This document shows, one piece after another, positions 1-6,905 of a stretch of DNA of 15,313 bases. Within the stretch, counting starts at the first letter, position 1; each line of letters begins with the position of its first letter. This DNA comes from Spirochaetia bacterium (lineage in GTDB: Bacteria; Spirochaetota; Spirochaetia; Treponematales; Breznakiellaceae): the NCBI GenBank assembly GCA_025997655.1, contig BNUW01000054.1, positions 1 to 15,313 of the forward strand, in the 5' to 3' direction. Below the pieces are notes generated by a model. It ran no database searches. It was not told the origin of the DNA and saw only the letters and a program-made list of their open reading frames with translations. A program made the position numbers and the translations under genes.

Positions 1-225
1 GATGATCTGCCGCTGGAGATTGGAAAGGTCCACCTTGTCCGCATCGGCAATACCGATGGTCCCTATGCCGGCGGCGGCGAGATACATGGCGGCGGGAGCG
101 CCCAAGCCCCCTGCGCCGATGATGAGGACCTTGCCGGCCATCAGATTTTTCTGGCCCTTGACCCCCACTTCTTTCAAAATAATATGACGGGAATACCGTT
201 CCAGTTGTTCATCAGTAAATGCCAT
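1..225 (-). CDS. HesA/MoeB/ThiF-family E1-like adenylyltransferase (5' part only)
   Basis: Only the first 75 codons are present; the gene continues off the left edge. The N-terminus carries the family signature RYSRHIIL (residues 10-17), the nucleotide-binding glycine loop GAGGLGAP (37-44) and the [13 protein letters not shown] stretch that contacts ATP and the carrier-protein tail. Members of this family adenylate the C-terminal glycine of a ubiquitin-like sulfur carrier (ThiS, MoaD or CysO type) so that it can be turned into a thiocarboxylate. The ATG at 225 is preceded by an AGAGGTG ribosome-binding site and lies 13 nt after the stop of the TusA-like gene, so it is the third gene of the sulfite reductase operon. 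That context suggests transfer of newly made sulfide or persulfide sulfur to a carrier for cysteine, thiamin or cofactor synthesis. Which carrier it serves cannot be decided from this fragment. Confidence 0.9.
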   Translation of the reverse strand, partial: MAFTDEQLERYSRHIILKEVGVKGQKNLMAGKVLIIGAGGLGAPAAMYLAAAGIGTIGIADADKVDLSNLQRQII

Positions 226-238
226 GATCACCTCTCTA

Positions 239-508
239 TTAGGTTACTAATCCGCCTTTAACTACGGTGAGGAGCCATGTCCCATCGTCAGTTTTCGTAA
301 CGCCGGTTACCTTATGCCCCTCATCCTTAAGACTGCGGGGCACGTTCTGGATTGGCTCACCATCGTTGAGGCGAACCTCCAACACCTGGCCATCATCCAG
401 TTCTTCTAAGGCCACCTTGGTTTTGACGAAGGTTACGGGGCACACAACGTTAGTGATGTCTACCCTGGCGTCTATGTGCAAGGCATCTCGATGCCCGGCG
501 TCACTCAT
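239..508 (-). CDS. TusA-like sulfurtransferase / sulfur carrier protein
   Basis: An 89-residue protein of the small TusA/SirA/YedF fold family, which carries sulfur as a persulfide on one conserved cysteine. The cysteine is Cys23 in the stretch [18 protein letters not shown], followed by the expected helix, and the second half ([21 protein letters not shown]) fits the family's alpha-beta pattern. The usual CPxP motif is reduced to CPVT, so the second proline is missing. Its ATG overlaps the sulfite reductase stop by 4 nt (ATGA), indicating translational coupling, and an E1-like gene follows 13 nt downstream. Family membership is clear. The role, accepting sulfur from the sulfite/sulfide step and passing it on, is inferred from position only. 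Confidence 0.85.
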   Translation of the reverse strand: MSDAGHRDALHIDARVDITNVVCPVTFVKTKVALEELDDGQVLEVRLNDGEPIQNVPRSLKDEGHKVTGVTKTDDGTWLLTVVKGGLVT

Positions 509-1371
509 TTCACCGCCTCCTCGACATCCTTTTTCAAACCCGCATCGCCGAGCCGGGTGAGGGTCCGTCCCAAACGTTCCCCGCCTTTCGCATTGCTCTG
601 ATAAAATTTGACCGTGGCGTCCACCGCCTTAAACACCTGTTCCTTGTCAAAGAGCAGGGGCAGAAGGTGGAGCCCCTCCTTTATCTCGTTGCCGAACATG
701 CCGCCGAAGGAAAGGACGTAGCCGTTCTTGCCCTGCCAGGAATTGCTGGGGCAGCTCTTCACGCACTTGCCGCAATAGACGCAGCCGGATTCAGTAAAGG
801 TGAGGGACGACTTATCCTTATCAACCTTTACCGCATTGGTTGGGCAGACCGCTTCGCAAACGCCGCACCCGGTGCAGTCCTGCTTGCTCCATTCGGGGGC
901 TATGCCGCCCTTGATGCCCAGGTCGTTTTCCTCCGCCTTGAGGCAGTTGTTCCTGCAGCCCGTGATCCCAATCTTGAATTTGTGGGGCAGCTCCCGGCCA
1001 AAATACCGGGCGTCCAGTTCTGTTGCCAGGGCGGTGGTTTCGATGGCGCCTGAGGGACAGATGGCCGACCCCTGGCAGGCGGTGACGGTCCGTACCCGGG
1101 GCCCGCACACACCGATACTAACACCCCCGGAGGCGAGTTCCTTTTTCACCTCCTCAATATCCTTGAGCGAAATGAAGGGGATTTCCACCCCCTGGCGGCT
1201 GGTCAGATGGACATAGCCCTTGCCGTATTTCTTCGCCACCTCGCTAATTTTCAGGAGCTGTTCAGCGGTAACCTGACCGCCAATCACCTTGAGCCGCAGA
1301 GAAAATTGATCCTTCTGAACTTGCCGCATAAAACCGCCCTTCTTAAGGGTGGCATAGTCAACATCCGCCAT
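505..1371 (-). CDS. Ferredoxin-fused siroheme sulfite (nitrite/sulfite) reductase
   Basis: A 288-residue protein of the nitrite/sulfite reductase superfamily, predicted to reduce sulfite to sulfide with six electrons. It has the family's N-terminal half-domain, then the siroheme/4Fe-4S ligands Cys99 and Cys105 (TACQGSAICPSG) and Cys139 and Cys143 (GCRNNC). Two ferredoxin motifs follow: Cys166/169/172/176 and Cys197/200/203/207, each CxxCxxCxxxCP. It is about half the length of the duplicated-domain CysI-type assimilatory enzymes and resembles small AsrC-like anaerobic enzymes. I place the start at the ATG at 1371 because GGAGGT (1376-1381) lies 5 nt upstream; the further ATG at 1386 has no such site. 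It heads an operon with the TusA-like and E1-like genes. The electron donor is not visible. A nitrite-reducing role cannot be excluded, but the sulfur neighbours favour sulfite. Confidence 0.9.
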   Translation of the reverse strand: MADVDYATLKKGGFMRQVQKDQFSLRLKVIGGQVTAEQLLKISEVAKKYGKGYVHLTSRQGVEIPFISLKDIEEVKKELASGGVSIGVCGPRVRTVTACQGSAICPSGAIETTALATELDARYFGRELPHKFKIGITGCRNNCLKAEENDLGIKGGIAPEWSKQDCTGCGVCEAVCPTNAVKVDKDKSSLTFTESGCVYCGKCVKSCPSNSWQGKNGYVLSFGGMFGNEIKEGLHLLPLLFDKEQVFKAVDATVKFYQSNAKGGERLGRTLTRLGDAGLKKDVEEAVK

Positions 1372-1375
1372 CATT

Positions 1376-1381
1376 ACCTCC
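1376..1381 (-). promoter_or_regulatory. Ribosome-binding site that sets the sulfite reductase start
   Basis: GGAGGT on the minus strand sits 5 nt before the ATG at 1371 and inside the reading frame if the ATG at 1386 were used. It supports the shorter protein. Confidence 0.7.
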
Positions 1382-1405
1382 GGCATTGATATTAAAACAC
1401 TCGGT

Positions 1406-1411
1406 ATTATA
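1406..1411 (-). promoter_or_regulatory. Consensus -10 box (TATAAT) upstream of the sulfite reductase operon
   Basis: A perfect TATAAT lies in the 42-nt gap between the rluD stop and the sulfite reductase start, on the coding strand of the latter. A start site around 1399-1400 would give a leader of about 29 nt that includes the GGAGGT site. The only good -35 (TTGACA, 1435-1440, inside the rluD coding end) is 23 nt away, which is longer than normal. No good hexamer exists at 16-18 nt. Confidence 0.5.
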
Positions 1412-1413
1412 GG

Positions 1414-2370
1414 TTAAGGAAAACGGCGGGGGGATGTCAATATGTCCCGGAACCGCTGGGGCAAGGGGGCCTTGAAGAGGCTCGGCGCTTCTCTATCGGG
1501 GAGTATAATAGAAAGAGTGCGGGCATGGAGCATGAGGGGGGCCTTGGGGAACCGCTTGTCCGGGACGCCGTAGATGGGGTCCCCCAGGATAGGGTGGTCC
1601 AGATGACGCAGATGGACCCGAAGCTGATGGGTGCGGCCGGTCCGGGGCTGGAGAAGAAGGAGGGAATAAGCGTCCCAGGAACGGATCACCCGGTAGCGGG
1701 TTAGTGCGAGTTTCCCCCGATCCGAAGACACGGTGAAACGCTTTCGGTCCCGGCTGTCCCGGACTATCCGGGTAGTGATGATGCCCTCTTTTTCCCGTGG
1801 GGTCCCCAGAACGATGGCCCCGTAGGTTTTTTTCACGCTCCGGGCCTTGAACTGGTCCGCCAGGAAGGCTAGTGCAGCGTCATCGTAGGCGGCGATGATC
1901 ACTCCGGAGGTGTCCTTGTCCAGGCGATGGACTATGCCGGGGCGGAAGCTCCCGTCGTAGACGGCGCCATCGTAGACAGCGCTGCCGACGGCCTTGTCCG
2001 GGAGTAACCCTGCCCGGCTAAGACGGCGGTAGAGCAGGGCGTTTGCCAGGGTGCCGCTGCGGTTCCCGGCGCCGGGGTGGACCACCATGCCCTGGGCTTT
2101 GTCGATCACCACAACCCGGGCATCTTCGTACAGTATGTTTAGGGGGATATTCTCAGGTATCAGGTACAGGGGTTCCGGGTCAGCCCAACTGAGTTCCACC
2201 AGGTCCCCCGGTTTTACCGGACGGGAAAGTTTGACCGGCTTTCCGTTTAGCCGGGCGCTGAGCAGCTTGGTTTTAAGCTGGGAACGGGAGAGGAGTTTGA
2301 GTTCCTCCGCCACGTAGCGGTCCAGCCGCATGCCTGGGATGCCCTCCACCGTGCCGGAATAGCCGGGCAT
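1414..2370 (-). CDS. rluD: RluD-family 23S rRNA pseudouridine synthase
   Basis: A 318-residue RluA/RluD-family enzyme that isomerises uridines in large-subunit rRNA. An N-terminal S4 RNA-binding region (about residues 14-75: RLDRYVAEEL...SRSQLKTKLL) precedes the catalytic domain. The catalytic motif HRLDKDTSG is at 148-156, with Asp151 the expected nucleophile, and the family motif GRTHQLRVHL occurs later. The S4 domain and length fit RluD better than RluA or RluC, but the exact uridine targets cannot be read from sequence. An in-frame duplication (AVYDG twice, residues 131-140) sits just before the catalytic motif. The ATG overlaps the stop of the upstream small membrane protein gene as TGATG, making this the last gene of the comEC-rsmA-yggS block. 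Confidence 0.92.
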   Translation of the reverse strand: MPGYSGTVEGIPGMRLDRYVAEELKLLSRSQLKTKLLSARLNGKPVKLSRPVKPGDLVELSWADPEPLYLIPENIPLNILYEDARVVVIDKAQGMVVHPGAGNRSGTLANALLYRRLSRAGLLPDKAVGSAVYDGAVYDGSFRPGIVHRLDKDTSGVIIAAYDDAALAFLADQFKARSVKKTYGAIVLGTPREKEGIITTRIVRDSRDRKRFTVSSDRGKLALTRYRVIRSWDAYSLLLLQPRTGRTHQLRVHLRHLDHPILGDPIYGVPDKRFPKAPLMLHARTLSIILPDREAPSLFKAPLPQRFRDILTSPRRFP

Positions 2371-2909
2371 CAGGGGGTATCGGCTCCGGTATCTTCGCTT
2401 TCTGTTTCGGTTTCCGTTTCCTCAGTGACTTCATCGGGAGGCCAGGGTTTACGGAGTTCGATCACCTCGCCCTCGGGCAGAGCCTGGCGCCGCCGTTCCG
2501 CCGTTACCCGCTTAATCAGGACGATCAGGAAATCCGTCAGAGCGAGGGTGACGGAACCAATTATGGCCGCGCCAAGGACCAGCTTGTGTTCATCGGTAGT
2601 CATTTCAACGGCGCCGGCGCTTTTGAAAGGCCAGGGGGCATACTGGAGGTTATTATCATGGTCAAAATAGCGCTTGGTATCCACAGAAAAGGTGGAAACA
2701 AACATCGCAAAGGGAAAGATCCCGAAAGCGACAATTTCCGCCCGCCGGAGATCCCGTACCCACTGGGGGAACTCGGATTTTTCCGAAATGGCCGTCTTAC
2801 TGTTAGTGCTTATGGAAGTTGTTTTCGTTGCGGCTGAAGATTGGCAATTAACTAAAGAGACACAAAAGGTGATGAGGGCTGCGTTGCGCAAAATGGTAAG
2901 GGGTTTCAT
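2370..2909 (-). CDS. Small membrane/lipoprotein-like protein of unknown function
   Basis: A 179-residue protein I do not recognise. It starts with a signal-like segment (MKPLTILRN then hydrophobic to residue 20) ending in VNC, so Cys22 could be a spirochaete-type lipidation site. A Ser/Thr/Lys-rich linker follows (22-45). There are two likely membrane segments (about 57-74 and 109-132) with the charged loop VDTKRYFDHDNN between them. The tail is proline-rich and very acidic (TEETETETESEDTG). The gene overlaps yggS by 4 nt (ATGA) upstream and rluD by one nt downstream, so it is co-translated with housekeeping genes. The two membrane segments after a putative lipobox are unusual, and the signal may instead be a plain membrane anchor. 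Confidence 0.75.
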   Translation of the reverse strand: MKPLTILRNAALITFCVSLVNCQSSAATKTTSISTNSKTAISEKSEFPQWVRDLRRAEIVAFGIFPFAMFVSTFSVDTKRYFDHDNNLQYAPWPFKSAGAVEMTTDEHKLVLGAAIIGSVTLALTDFLIVLIKRVTAERRRQALPEGEVIELRKPWPPDEVTEETETETESEDTGADTP

Positions 2910-3604
2910 GGATTGAATATAGCGGTTCCTATTCTTACCAGTGTGGAACCCTCCTCTATGGCAATTTCAAAATCTCCGGACATGCCCATGGAAAGGCAGG
3001 ACCAGTCAACAGCGGGAAAATGAGCCGCCAACGCATCCCGGGCGGAAACCATCGCCCTGAAAGAGGCGCGGACAGCCGCCTCGTCCTGGGTAAGGGGGGC
3101 CATGGTCATGAGCCCCCGGAGTGCAAGACCCGGAAACTCCAGCGCCTTTTCCACAGCCCGAAACAGGCTGTCCAAATTCGGGTACCCGGATTTGGAATCC
3201 TCGGCGGTGTGGTATTCCAACAGGATCATTAGCGGGTTGATCGTAGGGTTTTTTCGGTCCCCTGTCAATCTGCCCAGCTCGGCGATAAGCTCATCCCGGT
3301 CCACGGACTGGACCGCGTCGAAGAGGCCCGTGACGATCTTAGCCTTATTGCGCTGGAGGGAGCCTACCATGTGGAGTTCCGTTTCCGGGTGCTTCACCTT
3401 GAAATCCGGAAATTTCGCGGCAGCCTCCTGGACTCTGCTCTCCCCAAAAAGGCGGATTCCGGCTTGCCAGGCTTCTTCTATTGCCGGAGGTTCGTGAAAT
3501 TTCGAAACCCCCATGAGGCGCACTTCTTCTGTTTTCCTGCCCGACCGTGAGCAGGCTTTTTGAATACGTTCCCGTATCGTTTCAACCGCCTCCGGAATTC
3601 CCAT
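2906..3604 (-). CDS. yggS: YggS/PROSC-family pyridoxal-phosphate homeostasis protein
   Basis: A 232-residue member of the YggS/PLPBP family, which binds pyridoxal 5'-phosphate without known enzymatic turnover and buffers vitamin B6 and amino acid metabolism. The PLP lysine is Lys35 in LMGVSKFHEP. The C-terminal phosphate-binding signature is intact (SMGMSGDFEIAIEEGSTLVR, then IGTAIF). The length is normal for the family. A GGGAGG site precedes the ATG at 3604. The start overlaps the end of rsmA by 23 nt, and the stop overlaps the next gene by 4 nt, so expression is tied to the rsmA operon. Confidence 0.95.
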   Translation of the reverse strand: MGIPEAVETIRERIQKACSRSGRKTEEVRLMGVSKFHEPPAIEEAWQAGIRLFGESRVQEAAAKFPDFKVKHPETELHMVGSLQRNKAKIVTGLFDAVQSVDRDELIAELGRLTGDRKNPTINPLMILLEYHTAEDSKSGYPNLDSLFRAVEKALEFPGLALRGLMTMAPLTQDEAAVRASFRAMVSARDALAAHFPAVDWSCLSMGMSGDFEIAIEEGSTLVRIGTAIFNP

Positions 3605-4478
3605 TGCTAACCTCCCTATTTAAAGCAAGAGCCAGGGCTGAAAATTCGCCGATACCCAGATTCTCCGCCCGCTCATTGGGGTTTATCCCCACTTTTTCAA
3701 GCAGATTCAGGGTCAAATCCTGAACCCGGAGCCCCTCTGTTTCTATTATACCGGAATTGATAAAACTTTGCAGGTTGTTTTTAATGGTTTTTCGCCGGGC
3801 GGAAAACAGGCTGCGGACCAGGGGCTTAAAGGCCGGGGGATAGTTTGCAGGATCGATGTCGGTGCGGAGATCGAAACGGACCCCCTGGGAATCGATCTTC
3901 GGGGCGGGGTAGAAGGAGGCGCCCTTAATGACCATCAGCGGGCTAATGGTATAGGCGGAGGCGCAGAGTACCGAAAGGGATGAATAGTCCGCCGATCCCG
4001 GCTTGGCGGCCATTCTTCGGGCAACTTCCCGCTGGACGGTGAACACCATCCGGGTAAAGTAACGGCCTTTTTCGATAAGCTCTGCCAAAAGCGCCGCAGC
4101 GATGTTGTAGGGGAGGTTCCCCAAAAAATAGGGAGCCGGTTCGGCGGCAGACCAGGTCTTGAGCACATCCCCCGGTGTCAGGGTGAAAGCGCTTTCATCA
4201 CCGAAAAATTCTTCCAGGGCTTTAATGAAACCCCGGTCAATCTCGAATGCGTTCACCCGTGCCCCACGTTCCAGGAGTCCCGCAGTCATGGCCCCCAATC
4301 CGGGACCCACTTCCCAAATGCGATCGCCCGGTTGTAGTTCCAAGGCATCCAGGAGCTTTCTTCGGGCATCACGGTTTATCAGAAAATTCTGGCCGAACTG
4401 TTTCCGCATCCCCAGGTTGTTTTGCTCCAGATAAAAGCGGAGCGCCTGGGGTGAATCGTAGTTAAGTGAAGGGGGCAA
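3582..4478 (-). CDS. rsmA: 16S rRNA (adenine(1518)-N6/adenine(1519)-N6)-dimethyltransferase RsmA/KsgA
   Basis: A 298-residue SAM-dependent enzyme that dimethylates the two adjacent adenines in the loop near the 3' end of 16S rRNA during small-subunit assembly. Diagnostic motifs are KQFGQNFL (26-33), the SAM-binding EVGPGLGAMT (56-65), catalytic NLPYNI (121-126) and the C-terminal FSARRKTIKNN. The start codon is TTG at 4478, supported by a strong AAGGAGG site 7 nt upstream. It overlaps the end of comEC by 17 nt and yggS by 23 nt. The overlaps on both sides imply tightly coupled translation. Confidence 0.96.
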   Translation of the reverse strand: MPPSLNYDSPQALRFYLEQNNLGMRKQFGQNFLINRDARRKLLDALELQPGDRIWEVGPGLGAMTAGLLERGARVNAFEIDRGFIKALEEFFGDESAFTLTPGDVLKTWSAAEPAPYFLGNLPYNIAAALLAELIEKGRYFTRMVFTVQREVARRMAAKPGSADYSSLSVLCASAYTISPLMVIKGASFYPAPKIDSQGVRFDLRTDIDPANYPPAFKPLVRSLFSARRKTIKNNLQSFINSGIIETEGLRVQDLTLNLLEKVGINPNERAENLGIGEFSALALALNREVSNGNSGGG

Positions 4479-5913
4479 GGGCCTGCCTCCTTATAATGTA
4501 GGGGCGTCCCAGGAAAAGGCAGAGCGCGCCAATCAGCAGGGACAGGCAAAGCTCCCGGCCCCATCCATTGACCATAAGCCCGGGAACACGGGCAGCCAGG
4601 GAAACCGTGTAGTCCAAAATTGAGTAAAGCAGGGTAAGTCCCATACCCACGATGTTCGACAGAAACGGGGCAATAAAGCTGAGGGCCAGGGTTGCCATAG
4701 CCCCGACCATGAATACCGTGGTAAGGGGAATGATGACAAGCCCCGCCAGAAGACCCACCGGCCGTACTATACCAAAATTCGCGGCAACCACCGCCATGGT
4801 GGCCAGGTATGCGCCCAGGGATGCCGAAAGGGGCTGGACCAGCAATTCCGGCATCCTCCCCCGGAATACATTATGGAAGAATTCACCCACCGTAAGGATC
4901 CCCGCCAGGGCCAGATAGGACAGGATAAAGGAAATGCTGGTCCCCGAGGAAGGCCGGATGGCGAGTTGAATCAGAAAGGCCATGGCAAGCAGGGACAAGG
5001 GCTGCTTTGGGAGAAACGTCAAAACCGCGCATGTTCCCAGGATGTACATGATAGCCGCCCGTTCCAGGGAAGGCTGGACGCCGATGAGGCTCACATAGAG
5101 CAGGATAAGGACCGCCCCGGCGATTGCCGCTAGTTTGAGTCCCAGGGGTTTACGGAGAAAAAAAGCCACCAGGGCCGCCACGATTGCCAGGTGCATCCCC
5201 GACAGGGCCAATACATGGGCACATCCCGCAAACCGGTACTTTTGGGCCAGCGCGCCGTCCAGGTTATCCTTTACCCCCAGCAGTAACGCTGCGCCCAAGC
5301 CGCCCCATATATGCCCTTCCAGTTTGTCCAGGATAGCCAGCCGAATCCCGGTACGCAGTTGTTCCCACGCCGGTGCGGGCTTAGCAATATGGACTCCCTG
5401 TGCCCGAAACATCGGGCCTGCGAAATCACCCTCCACAAAGACCTCTGCGCCCCGGCCAAAGTCCATCAAACGAGGCAGGGTTTCGGCGGGGAAGAACACC
5501 AGGACCCGGCCCCGGGCGGTGGCGCGAAGAATGCCGGGACCGGTAACGCCCCGCAAGTCGAGGTAGCCCATCCCCCGGCCATTGCGTGATTCCCGCGGGT
5601 CCTCCCCCATGACGCCCCTGATACCCCGGATCGTTTCTGCGGGAAGCCCCAACCGGGGAGCGTCCCCCATGGCTGAGGTTCCGGCGGCAATGCCAAGGAT
5701 GAGCCCCCCGCTCAGGGCGACGATGCGGCGGTGGGTTATACGGAAAGTTGGGCAACGGGCTAAAACCCGGTAGAGGGAAATCAGGGCGACAAGAAAGACC
5801 GCCAAGGCAATGATACAAGGGCTCCGAAACGGTTCCGGCAATTTCGGCAGGGCATAGTAGGTACCGGCGGCTCCCAGGGCGGCCCAGAGAACCGGCGTTA
5901 TTTTTATTTTAAT
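4462..5913 (-). CDS. comEC: ComEC/Rec2-family membrane protein without the metallo-beta-lactamase domain
   Basis: A 483-residue polytopic membrane protein of the ComEC/Rec2 family, whose members form the inner-membrane channel for DNA uptake. After N-terminal membrane segments comes an OB-like soluble stretch (ILRATARGRVLVFFPAETLP, then VFVEGDF). The competence-domain signature is present (LLLGVKDNL, HVLALSGMHL), followed by many hydrophobic helices. The C-terminal metallo-beta-lactamase-like domain of full ComEC is absent. The reading frame is open from a TAG just before an ATT at 5913, and AGGAG lies exactly 6 nt before that ATT. The TTG at 5841 has no ribosome-binding site and would remove 24 residues including hydrophobic sequence. 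I therefore favour initiation at ATT, an unusual codon; the alternative is 5841. No competence genes are adjacent, so uptake function is only inferred. Confidence 0.85.
   Translation of the reverse strand: MKIKITPVLWAALGAAGTYYALPKLPEPFRSPCIIALAVFLVALISLYRVLARCPTFRITHRRIVALSGGLILGIAAGTSAMGDAPRLGLPAETIRGIRGVMGEDPRESRNGRGMGYLDLRGVTGPGILRATARGRVLVFFPAETLPRLMDFGRGAEVFVEGDFAGPMFRAQGVHIAKPAPAWEQLRTGIRLAILDKLEGHIWGGLGAALLLGVKDNLDGALAQKYRFAGCAHVLALSGMHLAIVAALVAFFLRKPLGLKLAAIAGAVLILLYVSLIGVQPSLERAAIMYILGTCAVLTFLPKQPLSLLAMAFLIQLAIRPSSGTSISFILSYLALAGILTVGEFFHNVFRGRMPELLVQPLSASLGAYLATMAVVAANFGIVRPVGLLAGLVIIPLTTVFMVGAMATLALSFIAPFLSNIVGMGLTLLYSILDYTVSLAARVPGLMVNGWGRELCLSLLIGALCLFLGRPYIIRRQALAPFT
4486..4492 (-). 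promoter_or_regulatory. Strong Shine-Dalgarno supporting the TTG start of rsmA
   Basis: AAGGAGG on the minus strand, 7 nt before TTG at 4478 and inside the comEC coding end. It is the best ribosome-binding site in this block and decides the non-ATG start. Confidence 0.75.
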
Positions 5914-5919
5914 AGACTA

Positions 5920-5924
5920 CTCCT
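5920..5924 (-). promoter_or_regulatory. Shine-Dalgarno placing the comEC start at ATT
   Basis: AGGAG on the minus strand with 6 nt to ATT at 5913. No ATG, GTG or TTG occurs in frame at a usable distance, so the site points to a non-canonical initiator. Confidence 0.5.
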
Positions 5925-5991
5925 GCACCCGGTATGCCCCAATAGGGAAAAATGCTTTACGTTCATTGAAATATACCCTAGCATAACAGGG

Positions 5992-6618
5992 ATGCTTATT
6001 GAACCATTCATTCTCTATTGGGTCCTCTTCCTTCCTGCCTGGGGACCGCCTTTCGCCGCAGCCGCCCCGGCTGCATTCTCTCTGAACCAGGAACTTGGCC
6101 GTATTTTTACCTATAACCTACCCTCCCTGGCCCTTATCGTGTATCTCCTCCGGCCTAAGCCCGGCGGAATATTCCGGCCCCGCGCCCGGGACCTGGGTAC
6201 AGTTCTTCTTGCCCTTCCCGGTTTGCTGATCCTGGGCGTCCTCGTTACCCTGCTGGGTTCGCTTCTCCCGTTCCCGGTTTCCGCCCCCACTCTTGATGCC
6301 CCATTGGGACCGGCGGCCTTTCTGGTGATGATCCTGTCCTGCCTCAGCACCGGGTATCTGGAGGAAACCTACTTCCGGCTTTACCTGTTTACCCGGTTTA
6401 AGGAAAGGGGCATAGGTCCGGTGAAAGCCATGGCCGTTTCAAGCGTCCTTTTTGCCCTCTGCCATATCTACGAAGGACCTCTGGGCGCGCTTAACGCTCT
6501 TCTGGCAGGATTGCTGCTGTACTCCATTTTTGTTCGGCAGAAAAGTATCCATGGCATTGCCTGGGCTCATGGGGGGTACAATGTTTTTGTGTATATCATG
6601 GCGATCCTGGAACGATAA
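5992..6618 (+). CDS. CPBP-family intramembrane protein (CAAX protease-like)
   Basis: A 208-residue membrane protein with about six hydrophobic segments and the three conserved motifs of the CPBP (CAAX protease and bacteriocin-processing, ABI) family. These are EETYFR (Glu124, Glu125, Arg129), FALCH (His158) and HGGYN (His193, Asn197). These residues form the glutamate/histidine active site of related intramembrane proteases such as Rce1. Bacterial members act in peptide processing, bacteriocin immunity or as scaffolds; the substrate here is unknown. It is the only plus-strand gene in the first 12.7 kb, divergent from comEC with a 78-nt gap, and convergent with cysN across a palindromic spacer. 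The ATG at 5992 has only a weak ribosome-binding site. Confidence 0.88.
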   Translation: MLIEPFILYWVLFLPAWGPPFAAAAPAAFSLNQELGRIFTYNLPSLALIVYLLRPKPGGIFRPRARDLGTVLLALPGLLILGVLVTLLGSLLPFPVSAPTLDAPLGPAAFLVMILSCLSTGYLEETYFRLYLFTRFKERGIGPVKAMAVSSVLFALCHIYEGPLGALNALLAGLLLYSIFVRQKSIHGIAWAHGGYNVFVYIMAILER

Positions 6619-6639
6619 TTAATGCCGCTGCGCTCAAAA

Positions 6640-6904
6640 CCAGCAATTTTACTTTTACCAACAAATTATAAGGAATTTAACCACTTTTTCATCTAATGAA
6701 GTGAAAAAGTAGACCACACAGACGACACGGACAAATCCAACAAACAAGGAATTTTCACCGCAAAGTAAACAAAGTCAAAGAAGTTTTTGAGGATTTTAAC
6801 GATATTTTCCTCTTCTTTTTCGACTTCTTCGACTTTGCGGTTGTTTTTCCTCATAGTTTTTGCGTCTGTGAGGTCGGTGGTTTTCCTAAAAGTAAAACTA
6901 CTGG
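6640..6904. repeat. Large nested imperfect palindrome in the CPBP/cysN spacer
   Basis: The 287-nt gap between two convergent genes is almost entirely one concentric inverted structure. The outer arms 6640-6657 and 6887-6904 match at 16 of 18 positions. Inside them, 6717-6724 pairs with 6863-6870 (CACAGACG/CGTCTGTG, perfect). Further in, 6757-6766 pairs with 6832-6841 (ACCGCAAAGT/ACTTTGCGGT, perfect), and this pairing continues imperfectly toward the centre. A separate hairpin lies at 6683-6710. No reading frame of note is present. It may be a decayed non-autonomous mobile element or an intergenic repeat family, and could also act as a bidirectional terminator. Confidence 0.7.
6683..6710. repeat. 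Hairpin downstream of the CPBP gene
   Basis: ACTTTTTCA at 6683-6691 and TGAAAAAGT at 6702-6710 are perfect 9-bp inverted arms with a 10-nt loop. There is no U-run after it, so it is at best a weak terminator. It is nested in the larger palindrome. Confidence 0.6.
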
Positions 6905-6905
6905 C

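Noticed and set aside
1372..1386. Longer start (ATG 1386) for the sulfite reductase
   Set aside because: No ribosome-binding site precedes it, and the good GGAGGT lies inside that extension, 5 nt before ATG 1371.
5953..5981. A CPBP promoter (TTTACG, 17 nt, TAGCAT)
   Set aside because: Spacing is good but both hexamers are poor and the predicted start would almost touch the ATG; too weak to annotate.
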